Shown: positions 20,406-30,814, numbered from the stretch's first letter. The stretch: DNA of 64,000 bases from Tetmemena sp. SeJ-2015 (GCA_027382625.1 JAJKFJ010021845.1:142501-206500); one strand, 5' to 3'. The notes: a model not told the origin generated them from the sequence alone. Numbers and translations are program-made.

Positions 20406-22029
20406 ATGGCGCGCTACATCGGACTAAAGGAAGACGACCCAAAGGAGGATTCTGAGCGTCGCGTCGCGACCGCTCTTAGATCGCTGCCCGATGACTGGAT
20501 TGTGCTGCATCACGTGTGCTGGCAGTCGAAACGGGGAGGAAGACAAGGGGACGGCGAAGCGGACTTCGTCTTGTTACACCCTAAACGTGGACTTCTGGTA
20601 TTAGAGGTTAAGGGCGGCGGCATAGAAATCCACGATGGCCGATGGTCATCAGTAAATCGACGCGGTGAACGGAATGACATCAAGAACCCCTTTGAGCAGG
20701 CGACTGCTTCTAAGCACGCGCTTCTTGGTTGGCTAAATGAGCACGGCCTTGCTGGACGTGTTCGGATTGGACATGCAGTGGCCTTTCCTCACATGCTTGT
20801 TCTCCCGAATGTCGGACCATCTGGCCCTCCAGAAATCAGTTTCATTTTGTCCGATTTGGAAGCAATCTCGACAACCATTGACAGGTGCTTCGCTCATTGG
20901 GGCCTAGAGGCGAAACTGACCCAAAATGATGTGTCGAAGCTCGTCGCACTTCTTGCGCCCACAGTATCGGTCGCGCCAAATCTGGCTGGAAAGACAGTTG
21001 AGGCGGAGCAAGAGCTGCTCGTATTCACAGCGGACCAGGTGGAAGCCTTTGCTGGCCTTCGTGCTAGGCGCGGAGGTTTGATTTTGGGAGGCGCAGGGAC
21101 TGGCAAGACTATCCTCGCTGTTGCTCGAGCGCAGCAACTCGCTAGGGATGGTTTCCGCACTTTGCTGGTCTGTTACAATGAAAATACTCGGAGCTGATTT
21201 AGGGGCGGGCGGGCGGCTTCTCCACCTCTCCTAGCCGCCGGGACTTTTCACTCCATCTGCCTTGGAGTCGCTGCCAAGGCCTCGCCTTCCAGTGCCGACG
21301 CTAAAGGATGTTGGTTGGTGGGAAAACAGCGCTCCCGAACTCTTGGTCGATTCTTGCGCAGCTACCGAAACTACATTCGACGCGGTTGTCGTAGATGAAG
21401 CACAAGACTTTTCCCCGCTATGGCTCGACGCATTGCGATGCCTTATCGCCAAGGACTCCGACGGTCCGTTCTTCGAGTTCGCTGATCCACTTCAGGACTT
21501 ATGGGGGCGGGCATGGTCCTCTGATCCGAGACATCCGTTTGTCTACGAGTTGACTCGCAATATGCGAAACACGAAGCCAATCGCGGAGCGAGTTGCAGCG
21601 ACAATTGCTTCGACTTGTAGCGACAGAGGGGTGCCGGGACCTAGACCCATCTGGCGGCTGAGCGTCAGCAATCCGCGGGAGGCCGACATCATGGCCGCGG
21701 TCGAGCAATTGCTCGACGATGGCCTGGGACCCGGCAACATCGTGGTTCTCTGCGAGGATCCTGCGCTTGTGAGTTGCTTGCGAGAGCGGTCTGTCGGTGC
21801 TTATTCTTTCGGTCGATGGGGAAGCCGGGGTGTGCCGGTTGAAAGCATTTCGCGCTTCAAAGGACTAGACGCCGCTGCGGTCGTTCTCGCTTTGTCGGAT
21901 GAAGCAAATGCACGAACCAAGAGTTCTGCCCACAATGCACAAGCTTACGTCGGTATGAGCAGGGCAAGGTCATTGCTGATTGTTGTTGGTTCCGAGCAGA
22001 CCAGAAATGCCGTCAACTGGTCCCGGTGA
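20406..22029 (+). pseudogene. NERD-nuclease/UvrD-type helicase, frameshifted near 21.2 kb
   Basis: ATG 20406 follows the sigma stop by one base. Residues 1-140 are a NERD nuclease domain with DFVLLHPKRGLLVLEVKGG (the D..ExK core). A superfamily 1 helicase follows: Walker A LGGAGTGKT near 21.1 kb, DEAQD near 21.4 kb, ELTRNMRNTKP, a motif V-like SRFKGLDAAAVVLAL and motif VI YVGMSRARSLLIV at the end. The frame breaks near 21.19 kb; the bridge GTFHSICLGVAAKA is in another frame and the rest runs from 21.27 kb. Two or three indels would restore one protein. Its last 17 bases overlap drmB tail to tail. Confidence 0.82.
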
Positions 22030-23715
22030 TATCAAAGTAACCTGTACCACCCGCTAAGGCCCTGCGCGACAAGGCTGTGTTGAACATCCGACATGAAGGC
22101 TCTCCGAGATGTAGGCACACCGCGCACGCGGATCCTGTGTCCTCACAACCCGGGTCAAGTGCGCAGCGATGTTCGTCCTCGACCAAACCGTCGAGCAAGT
22201 AATGAAGTTCAGACTCGAACAGAGCCTGCAACCCCCCCAGTACGAAGTCACCCTTAGCAGCCGCGTATACAAAGAAAGAAAGTGCGGTAGGCAATACAAC
22301 TTCGGACAGTGCGCTACGCTCGATGCCGGCAAAAACAGCAGCGCGCTTTATGAATGCATGGGAATAGGAGTGGACCAGCTCAGTAACCCTGGCAGATACT
22401 TCTGTTGGCGCCTCCGGCGGTCCCATCGCGGAAATGATCGCCAGTGCGGATGTACGCGCGTCCTCCGCCGGTGCGACTGGCAATCCTGCTTCAACTAGCC
22501 AAGCGTGAACCTCTACAGGGTCAAGGCGAAGCAGCAGAGCTTCAGTTTGCGCGAGTTCGCCGTACACGGTGTAGTCGCCATTCGGATCGCGGTATGTCCG
22601 TAACCGAGCCTCACCTGGTGCTGATGCTCCACGAGTGTAACCAAACTGTGCGGTAAGAACAGGAAATCTGTCGATGAGCTCGACACGCGAGAGTCCTGCC
22701 CGTGCTAACGCTGCAGGGTAAGCGGTTTCATAAATTGCCCGAACAGACGCAGCTTCTGCGCGGTCTAGTAGGTCCGAGATCGTGATGCGGCTTCAAAAGT
22801 AGCCAGAGCAATCTGCCGAGCTTCCCGTTCCGCCAGTCCGCGGATCAAGTTGGGAAGAGTTGGGCCAACTGGCTCTACGGCGGGGTCGGCTGGCATTGCG
22901 GCGATCATCGCTGCAATCGTAGCCGCGTCGAAACCACGTTCTTCTAGCAAGCGCCGCACGGAATCTTGGCTCTGTACGGGTGCGGAGTCGGTTAGTCGGC
23001 GCCCAGCCATTCCGGAGATCACCCATTCGAGAGCTCGTTCCCCCCCACCTGCCTGTTCGATCTGAGAAAGAATCTCACGTTTTGGAGGGTTTATCATGCT
23101 GATGCCACGCGGCTTGAAGACCGTACCGGACCGATGAACCGTGAACGAGAGAGCTCCGCCTTGATCGCAGTCGCACGCAGCGCCAAAGCCACGATGGATA
23201 ACGTCACTACATACTGGGCAGTAGAAGATTAATTCCGCTGCAGATGCGGTTCCCGGAAATCTGACGGCTCGTTGGCCGTGCTTTGGACACTTTCGGACAT
23301 AAGGCGTCTTTATGGATCCGCAGGCTTCGTGATAGCCGACGAATGGAAGCTGACCCCTCCGTCGACGCGAACCGCATTCGCATCGGCCGATCGGCTCATC
23401 ATGTAGACGCTTGCAGGCTTGGCAAAGATAAAGACGTGGGAATGGTTCGCACCAAACCCCTTCATCCTTGTTGAGTGAGCGAACTCGGACTGGGCGCTGT
23501 TGATAAAGGTCGTCAACAAAGCCTCCGTCTCGGGCGTTCTCGCGCCAAGAGGAGGCTGCCCTTATTAGTTCTTCTCGAAGAGCGCCTGTATCGATCGCAG
23601 ACTCCACTCTAGGATCATTCCAGCGCTTTACCTTCCAGATGCCGCCATCTGCATCTATCGTCTGCTCGGGTAGGTGGCCGAACAATATTTGGGATCCGCT
23701 TCTATACTCCCTCAT
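22013..23715 (-). pseudogene. drmB: DISARM protein DrmB (DUF1998), one frameshift
   Basis: DrmB is a core protein of the DISARM anti-phage system and partners the DrmA helicase. The N-terminal 316 residues run from ATG 23715, with cysteine pairs CQAC, CECG and CPVC..CDCD that suggest zinc sites. The frame breaks near 22.79 kb; then RVELIDRFPVLTAQFGYTRG and the C-terminal DUF1998 block, HSYSHAFIKRAAVFAGI and CEDTGSACAVC, follow to 22013. One indel restores it. ATG overlaps the DrmA end by four bases (23712-23715). Confidence 0.85.
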
Positions 23716-26700
23716 CGCGTACTATCCCCCTTCACTGGTGCTTGTTCCTCAACATCCCGCAATGACGTCATTGGCTGACCGGTAGGGCACAAGTCTGACA
23801 TAAAGCGGGAGTCTGCCGGGGGCTCCCTCATGTTGCGTTCAAACATACTGAACCACCGTTTGAGCTGGTCTCGCATGAACTCATCATCCTCGGTCAAGCC
23901 TAGAGCAGCTGCGATTGCTGCCTCATCCTGGGCAAGAAGATCGGGCTTTTGGCGGACAAAGTTATTGAGCGCCTTTATGGTGGTAATCCGATCCATTGCC
24001 GCAGGCTCGTGCACCAATGTTATTCGGGCAAGTTCTAGCCCCGAAATTGTCCGTTCGAGGACGCGCCGGCTCTTTCGAGTGATGGGGATCGGTTCAACAA
24101 ATCGGTCGCCGTGCGAAACAAACTGTGGAAAGGCACGATTAGACGCTGGCGTCCCGCTCGCGGGTCATCTTCGGTACAACGATCACTAAGGCTGGCCATT
24201 TGCGACCCACACGTGCCGTTGCTTGAATAAATTCGGCCACACCTAAAGGGAAGGCCAACATTATCATCACGTTTAAGCGGTCGATATCGACGCCATGAGA
24301 CATCATGGAGGATGCGGCTATAAGGTGGAGGCGTTGGTCGAAGTTTGCCTCGGGTTGCTCAAGCCGATCAAGAGTCTTCCGGACTTCCTCAAAATCAGTT
24401 CGACCTGTCAGAGTTGCCACGTTTGGAGGTGGTGTAAGCTCAGCATACTGGGTCTCCGATGAGCGAACGACAGCGTCTATGTCTTGTAGGGTGTTCCCGT
24501 AAACGACGTTGGTGCCGTACAAGTCGATCAAAAAACCTGTGTAGCTGGGGTCGATGCCTAGCTCGTAACAAAGAGGACCAGGCTCATGCAGAAGCCGGCG
24601 GATCGCAGATTGAAGAGTCACAATTAGGCGATCAACCACGAACTCCACAGTTAGACGACGAGGTGCGAGCGCCACATATCGACGCATCAGTCTATCAGAG
24701 TCCGCAGCCCAGAAACCGGCGCCATCCGAAGGGGGAAGCTGTGGAAAGACACGTGCTTGCCGACGGTACAGGACATCGACCTGTTTGAGATATCCCGATA
24801 GTGTCGCTGAAGATGCCAGAATCTTTGGCCTATGTCCGCAGAGCTCTTCTTGGATGCCGTCCATGGCGCACTCGTAGTGTGCATCAACGGCTCCAAGGCT
24901 GTCCCGCAGTAGATGTAACTCATCCTGAAGTCGAAAGCTTGCTGGGAACAACTCGGATGCCATGGGCAACCCGGTTAAGGCCGCCCTGCAATCAGGTACC
25001 AAGCAGCCCGTAGGAAAGTCGTTCCGCTTAGCGTAGGTGTAACCATGCCCAGGCCTTGAGCATTTTCCGATCGGTGCGCCAAGGAGACCGCGCATGCCTG
25101 TCTGACGCGAGATGTTGGCTGCCTTGTCAAGAGTGCCGATGACGATAGTCGGCAGGAACCGCCAAATTTCGTCATCAATTACGTAGACCGGAAGCGCTTC
25201 TCCAGCTACAGAGCAGCTCCGGTTGCCGCACCTATGGTCAAGCTTCCACAGAGAGCGATCAAAGCTCGTGGTGACACTGCGCTCTCGACAAAACGGGCAT
25301 GCGTCGAGCAACTTGAAGGGACTTTCCATCTCCTCAATCTTGTCAGCGTCTTCGTTTGCTCGCTCGCTTTCCTTCTTGATCCGGTTTGGTGTTGCGCTAC
25401 CGCCCACAAGAAAGCCCAAAGAAAACGGATCACCCGTGATAGCCATATCGCGCCGAACCAACTCCGCAGCAGCAAGCGCATTTGCGAAGCGCTGCGTTTG
25501 CTGGAGCGATAGCATTCTCAGCGGGAAACGGGACCATGCTGTTACACCTGAAACCTTACCGCGCATACGATCAAGGAAAGCAGCAGTGAGCAGTAGCCCG
25601 AGGTAAGTCTCGGTCTTGCCGCCGCCAGTGGCGAACCATACGATGTCGACAATCTCACTTTCATCAGCGCGGTCAACCAAGCATCGAAGGTTCGCCAGCA
25701 GGAATGCGAACTGAAACGGACGCCATTTTGTGTATCGCCCACGTGCGGAAATCGACATCGCACGGTTCATCATGCTGAAGGCTGAACGAAGGGCCTCGTC
25801 GTGCATTAACAACTCAGCACCGTGCCTGATGCGGCTAACCTCTTTCTCAAACTCTTCTTTTGCTCTAGTGGCTTCAGCGCGCATTTCTGGAGACCATGCC
25901 TCCAATGAAGCACGTCCGTCCAGCGCTGTCTCGCTCCAAGCCGCATCACCCCAGGCGCCCAAGACCCGCAGCAAATCCCTTGCCGTGGTAACCGGGTCCA
26001 TGGCGAGCGCTTCGAACTCCATCGACGGTTCGGGTTCGTCAGATGGCCAGAATTCGGGCCGTGGACGTTCTTTGGCTGGACCGTCACACGTTCGGATGCT
26101 CCCATCATCAGAAAGGGCGAAACCACAGTTTATGCCGTAGGCTTCGACGTTTCTGTCAAACCGGAAGCTATCAGGTAATGTCTCGAGTTTGAACGGCGCC
26201 CGATGTAGGCCGTTTAGCGATAGCTGCGCTTCGAAAAACCTACCGTCGGCAAAATCTTCATGTTCAGGACTGGTGTTTACGAAGGTCACTTCCAGCGTCT
26301 GATAGCCCGCGCGGAGCGACACTCTCGTTCTAACCTCTGCCGAAAGCGACGGGGCGCCCGCGCTTTCAAAGGCAGTCTTGAAGTCATCGATTCCGTGCGC
26401 CTGGTCCCCAATTGCTTCACTGATTTCGAGATCAAGTGAGACTTCGATCCGGTTGATGCCGCCCGAAATCCAGCTACCTCGCTTCACGCCGAACGGCGGC
26501 GCCACAGCGTGAAGGCATCCTAGCACCATGCAGCGAACGGACCTGGCTCTGCCTAAGGCGGCCTTTCGCCAAGACGGTCCTGACGGTCGTCAGCAAGGGT
26601 AACAAAGTCCTTTGGACCGAGGCGCCCAAGCCAAAAGCGCCCAGTTGGGTCAACGGGAGAGAAGAGAACCTCATCTCCACGGGCATCAACTTGAACCCTG

Positions 26701-26843
26701 TGCTCTAGCCATCGCACAAAGCGCTCCGCGACTTCGTAGCGGGCAGCTTCGTCGTCAGATGGTCCTATGAAGTTCTGCAACAGTACACCCCCTGGACCAG
26801 TCTGAATGGCATCACCTGCAGTTGTACAAGCCGACCACCGCAA
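23712..26843 (-). pseudogene. drmA: DISARM helicase DrmA, two frameshifts
   Basis: DrmA is the large superfamily 2 helicase of DISARM. The main open frame (26529-24139) has Walker A WFATGGGKTETYLGLL near 25.64 kb, a DELHLL box near 24.93 kb, a SSATLSGYLKQ motif, and MSHGVDIDRLNVMIML and FIQATARVGR near the end. A cysteine cluster, CPFCRE and CGNRSC, lies between. The C-terminus continues after a shift at about 24.14 kb (FPQFVSHGDRFVEPIP) to 23712. The N-terminus continues after a shift near 26.55 kb (GRFWLGRLGPKDFVTL); its start near 26843 is unsure. Confidence 0.85.
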
Positions 26844-26909
26844 GGCAATCCAAAAGATTACTCGTGTCCGGCGATGTCGCTCGCGGTCGGGTGGCGAGCT
26901 CTGACGAGG

Positions 26910-28568
26910 TTAGTGCGATGTAGCACTTGCTCGGCGCCCCATGGTCGTCGACTTTCTAGTAGCCAAGACCTTATTTGCAGCCGATCCAATTAGTAAGCCT
27001 GCAGCGATCACAGGCGCATTGCGCTCAAGTTTTGCGACGCCTACTGGTGACTTTTCAGTGCCAAAGGCTGCGGCTATCGCAGTTTCGACAACCGATACGG
27101 CCACCTTTGTTTCCTTCTGGATAACCTTGATCAAATGTATTCCCGCCCGATCAAGTTCATCTAGAAGCATGAAAGGACGTGTGCCGCCAACTCCCCTGTG
27201 GCTCCACACACGTTGCATGTTTTCTAGATCCGCCTCGACCACGAAGTTAGAAATGTCTGAAAGCACGGCATCAACATCAATGCGCATGACGCTTGGGAGT
27301 TCCTTCAGTAAGCAGGCGAGCAGACTGTGATCCATCCTCAGCGCAAGTATGTCCTTTGATGTTCCAAAGTAGAAGTCGACGCTCCAATCAGTGTGGGTGC
27401 TACTCGTGCGGTTCCTTAGTTCAAATCGCACACCGCTTTCAGCTGCAAGCTTTGAATCGCAAACCGAAAGCTCTGTTAGGAGGATAAATCGTGCCCGGCG
27501 ATGTGGCGGTGTCAGAGTCGGCGCAGGTGAGGGTGCCGTAAGCCGTCGAGAATGGCTAGTTAGTTGCGGAACTAGGTCGGCCCGAGTGCCCTGGAATACA
27601 TGCCCCATGAGATAGCTAAACGCCGGAGGTACCGCATTTCCTACCATCCTCAGCTTCTGAGTATAGGTGGTACCGTAGAACTGAAATGTGATTGGGAATC
27701 CTTGTAGGCATGCACGCTCTCGAACTGTAAGTCGGCGAACGTTCTCTGGATCATCTGGAGGCGCGATTACGATGCTTTCCCTTGACACACGAGTGCATGT
27801 TGCCGTGACAGTGCGTGCCGCCTTGTCCATAGGGTCCGGAAACGACATCGCATTATAGACTGTATGCGCTGTTTTGTTGGATTGATTTATCCGCAACTCT
27901 TCCTGATTTAGGGGAGCCTCTGGGACATGGTCTACTAGGTCTGCCCTCGGAATGCAGATTGAATAAAGTGGATCGCGAACAGGGTCGTGGCTGAGAGCGT
28001 TTACGACGTCGCCCAAAGTGAGGCGATTTGAACGAGATGCGTAAGTCTGAAGTAGCTGAACGTCGAAGTTTCCTGCAATACATCTCTTCCTTCGTTGGGG
28101 TAGGCCGTATTCCTCCATATTCAAGATGTGTGTCCGCAGACCTAAGTGGGAGAATGCACTTAAACGTCCGTAGGGTTTCATTTCCTTTTCGATGATTTTC
28201 GCCACGCGCGGGACGTTCTCCATCGCCCAGGCCTTTGGCTTAAGATAATCTACGATCTTCAAGAATGTGATTACATCTTCGAGGCCGTCCTCTAGGTCTC
28301 CGTTTCCGCCGCGGTTGGAAAAGGAAAATTGCGTGCAGGGAGGACTTCCGACTACGAAATCAATCCGATCGGGTAGATCGGATAACGAAAGTCGGCGAAT
28401 ATCAACGGTTTGGGTTGGATGGTGGTTATTCTTGAAGTTTGTTTCATTTCCTGGCCCCCACCGCTCATATGACGCGACTACATCAATACCTGCAAGATGC
28501 AGCCCAAGTGACCAGCCGCCAACCCCGGAATACAGATCAATGGCTCGTGGTGCGCATCTGGCTGACAT
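26910..28568 (-). CDS. drmMII: DISARM DNA cytosine-5 methyltransferase DrmMII with long C-terminal extension
   Basis: This intact 552-residue 5mC methyltransferase should mark host DNA as self for the DISARM helicase complex. Motifs in order are I (DLYSGVGGWSLGLHLAG), IV (GSPPCTQFSFSNRGG, catalytic C), VI (MENVPR), VIII (QRRKR), a recognition domain, IX (RLTVRERACLQGFP) and X (NAVPPAFSYL). The enzyme is complete by about residue 340. The last 200 residues, which I do not recognise, add a beta-rich then helical domain. It is the first gene of the leftward drmMII-drmA-drmB operon. GC is lower than in the flanking phage genes. Confidence 0.88.
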   Translation of the reverse strand: MSARCAPRAIDLYSGVGGWSLGLHLAGIDVVASYERWGPGNETNFKNNHHPTQTVDIRRLSLSDLPDRIDFVVGSPPCTQFSFSNRGGNGDLEDGLEDVITFLKIVDYLKPKAWAMENVPRVAKIIEKEMKPYGRLSAFSHLGLRTHILNMEEYGLPQRRKRCIAGNFDVQLLQTYASRSNRLTLGDVVNALSHDPVRDPLYSICIPRADLVDHVPEAPLNQEELRINQSNKTAHTVYNAMSFPDPMDKAARTVTATCTRVSRESIVIAPPDDPENVRRLTVRERACLQGFPITFQFYGTTYTQKLRMVGNAVPPAFSYLMGHVFQGTRADLVPQLTSHSRRLTAPSPAPTLTPPHRRARFILLTELSVCDSKLAAESGVRFELRNRTSSTHTDWSVDFYFGTSKDILALRMDHSLLACLLKELPSVMRIDVDAVLSDISNFVVEADLENMQRVWSHRGVGGTRPFMLLDELDRAGIHLIKVIQKETKVAVSVVETAIAAAFGTEKSPVGVAKLERNAPVIAAGLLIGSAANKVLATRKSTTMGRRASATSH

Positions 28569-28615
28569 GATTCCCCCTCACGCGCTATGTAACTCTTAGT
28601 CGATGACAAGCTCAA

Positions 28616-28647
28616 GATCTAGTCATGAAAGAGTTCATACCTAGATC
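28616..28647. promoter_or_regulatory. inverted repeat GATCTAG upstream of drmMII
   Basis: GATCTAG (28616-28622) and CTAGATC (28641-28647) form a perfect 7-bp inverted repeat with an 18-bp spacer, about 50 bases upstream of the drmMII start. This is the only clear symmetric site in the leader of the DISARM operon and could be an operator. No bound protein is known. The 28569-28720 gap holds no gene. Confidence 0.4.
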
Positions 28648-28720
28648 AGCTTAAATGCAGAGCCGAAGCGAATAGTCGTGTGGGCAGCATGAGTCGGCTA
28701 GTCTCAAAGAATGCAAGGTG

Positions 28721-29384
28721 TCATTCACTCAGCCAAGGCTGCACCTTCGGCATCGCCGCCGTCACCTCGAGCTCTCGCAGCATTCCACCCGCGATCAGTC
28801 CCTCGCGCACCCAGCCCAGCGCGTGCCAGCAGTCGTCATAGCCCCGCCGGGCGGCATCGATCTGCTGGGGGTGTGGTGAGAACGTGACCGGGCAGGCGAG
28901 GATGTCGATGGTCTTCCATGTGGCCTGGGCGCCGGGGCCGCGCACGCGGATGCGTTCTATGCCCACGACGATGACCCCGGCATGCGTGCCATGCTGGTTC
29001 TGCTTCACGATCATCGGCACACAGCGCGGGACGGCGCCAGGCAACCAGTCTGGGGTCAGCCCGGCGCGGGCCAGTTCGGCGACGCGGATCGCCATGCGCT
29101 TGCCGCCGAGGCGGTCGGGGATCCCGGCGACGCGTGCGGCGATCACCTCGGCGTCCTCGTGGGTGTAGCCGCCGATCTTGTGCTGGCCGCCGTCGATCTT
29201 GCAGCCCAGCACGGCGCGCTGGAGGAGGACGTATTCCAGGCCGAAGCCGAAACCTTCCTCGGTGACGTCCGGGGCAGGGCAGCTCCAGTTGCGCCTGTTC
29301 GATCCGGAACGCCCATTCCAGCGCGGCTTGCACGCCCAGCGCGCGCTTGATCCTGGTGCCGCTGACGCGGCCGTGGAAACTCAT
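28721..29384 (-). pseudogene. phage hypothetical protein, one frameshift
   Basis: From ATG 29384 (MSFHGRVSGTRIKRALGVQA) the frame holds for about 37 residues, shifts near 29.27 kb, and then continues as CKIDGGQHKIGGYTHEDAEV to the stop at 28721. Together they make a protein of about 220 residues. I recognise it as a common hypothetical of Rhodobacterales prophages but know no function. It overlaps the methylase remnant before it by four bases. High GC ties it to the phage, so it marks the right edge of the DISARM cargo. Confidence 0.6.
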
Positions 29385-30067
29385 CGCTGCAATCCTTCAA
29401 GGAAATCCATCTGCGCCGGGCGCTGGGCCTGGTGCATCGCCGCCAGATCCACGGGCCCGAGGCCATGGGCAGCTGCGAGAGCGCGCCACGCATGGTGCTG
29501 CGCAGAGGGTGAACTCCGTTGTGCCGAGCAGGCGCAGAGCGCGTGCCCGATGGGCCAGCCCATCAGCCATCCGACGAAGAGCGGGTTCAGCCGCCGCCGT
29601 GACCGGCCCTTCAGGATCCGCCGCGAGACGACGCGCCCATGCGAGGCAATCATCGAAGCTCAGAGCGGGCGCGAGGTCGGGGCGTGCGGCGAGAACCGCA
29701 GCCCATCCGGCAAGGTCGCCGGGGCCGGGCGGGTGAAGCCCTGCTCCGCCCGGTAGTGCAGCAGGTCCATCCGGGACTTGCCGTTGGTGCGGGTGATGCT
29801 GGCCTCGCTCGACCCCTTCCAGTTCTGCGCTGCCGGGGTCGGCCAGTGGTTCGGCAGGGCTTTCGCGATGCCCAGCGCCAGTGCTTCCGCCTTCCGGGTG
29901 AAGTCGCTGTTCCCGGCCGGATTGTAGCTGCCGGTGCCGGATGCAGGCTCATCGGTGTGGGCCAGGATGAAGATGCGCAGCCGCTCGTGCGGCGCGCCGA
30001 CCTCTGCCGCCGAGAACAGGCCCGCCGCAGGCGTATAGCGCAATCCCCGTGTCCGAAATCCGGACAC
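29381..30067 (-). pseudogene. C-terminal remnant of a phage cytosine methyltransferase
   Basis: Two shifted frames carry the end of a C5-methyltransferase: SAAEVGAPHERLRIFILAH (the motif VIII region) near 29.98 kb, and SRRRLNPLFVGWLMGWPIGH near 29.58 kb. Motifs I and IV, which hold the AdoMet site and catalytic cysteine, are absent because the helix-turn-helix gene joins directly. The enzyme cannot work. The junction may be a recombination between genes that share sequence near the palindromes at 30.05 kb. Confidence 0.6.
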
Positions 30068-30069
30068 GG
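30047..30069. repeat. 23-bp palindrome, copy 1
   Basis: CCGTGTCCG, five bases, CGGACACGG: perfect 9-bp arms. A second copy with the same arms and the same spacing lies at 30139-30161, 92 bp away. On the minus strand they encode PCPDFGHG and PCPEIGHG. They lie at the end of the helix-turn-helix gene and could be sites bound by its product, or part of a phage origin. Confidence 0.6.
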
Positions 30070-30458
30070 CAGGGCGTCGGCAGCGCCATCCAGGGGCGAA
30101 CCCTCGACCATCTCAGCGATTTCCGCGCCCTCGTCGTCCCGTGTCCGATTTCCGGACACGGCACCACAGCCACGGGTGTGAAGCCCGGCTCGAACCCCAG
30201 GATGTAGCGGGTGGGCAGTTGGCGCTTGGTGACGGGATCGAGCCGCGGCACCCGGCGCAGCAGGCCCACGGCTTCGAGCTGGCCAAGGTGATCGTTCAGC
30301 GTGGAACGGCTGATCTCGCAGTCATGCGCCAGCCGACCTTGGAAGGGGAAGCAGCCGTAGTCCGGGTTGAACCGGTCGCAGAGATGCCAGAGCACGATCT
30401 TGGTCGTGGGCTTCAACCCGCGCTGCTTGATGGCCCAGTTGGTGGCCTCGTGGCTCAT
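30047..30458 (-). CDS. winged helix phage replication/regulatory protein, 3' end rearranged
   Basis: ATG 30458 starts MSHEATNWAIKQRGLKPTTK, and residues 8-90 form a helix-turn-helix domain (HDCEISRSTLNDHLGQLEAV) like those of MarR-type or replication-initiator proteins of phages. After GFEPGFTPVAVVPCPEIGHG the sense shifts frame once and runs into the methylase remnant. It overlaps the gene before it by four bases (30455-30458). The role is inferred from the fold and the place in the early region. Confidence 0.65.
30139..30161. repeat. 23-bp palindrome, copy 2
   Basis: CCGTGTCCG, five bases, CGGACACGG, matching copy 1 in both arms; only the 5-nt centre differs slightly (ATTTC here, AAATC there). 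See copy 1 at 30047. Confidence 0.6.
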
Positions 30459-30727
30459 GGCGCGGGCCTCCGCGGGACAGGGGCGATGTGCGTGGTGAAA
30501 CCGTGATCGGCCAGTGCGCCCAGCGCTTCGTCGAGGCTGCGCACCAGCGCCCAGCTGACGGAGACGGCCCCGCGAAAGGCCCCGATTCCGGCCGCAGGCG
30601 CTTCGGCGGGCAGGCCGATGCGACGACGGCGCTCGCGAGCATCACAGGATGCCGCGAAGCCGGCGTGGCGCCATCTCGCAGGTGGCGGCGTTGGCGCGCG
30701 GGGCCGGGCTCTGTCACTCGTGCGCAT
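30455..30727 (-). CDS. small phage hypothetical protein, frame uncertain
   Basis: The last 45 residues (FRGAVSVSWALVRSLDEALG, ALADHGFTTHIAPV) look like real protein sequence, and the stop overlaps the next start by four bases. The first half is arginine-rich and probably in the wrong frame. The family is not recognised. Confidence 0.35.
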   Translation of the reverse strand: MRTSDRARPRAPTPPPARWRHAGFAASCDARERRRRIGLPAEAPAAGIGAFRGAVSVSWALVRSLDEALGALADHGFTTHIAPVPRRPAP

Positions 30728-30814
30728 GGTGGATGATGGCGCTGGCGGGCAAGGCTATGCGCAAAGTCTGCACGACGGCACGCTGCAGATCGGCCTCTGG
30801 GGTGCCGCGGCGCA

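Noticed and set aside
19145..28568. drmC or another phospholipase D gene
   Set aside because: No HKD motif was found in any frame of the block; its absence is noted as a finding.
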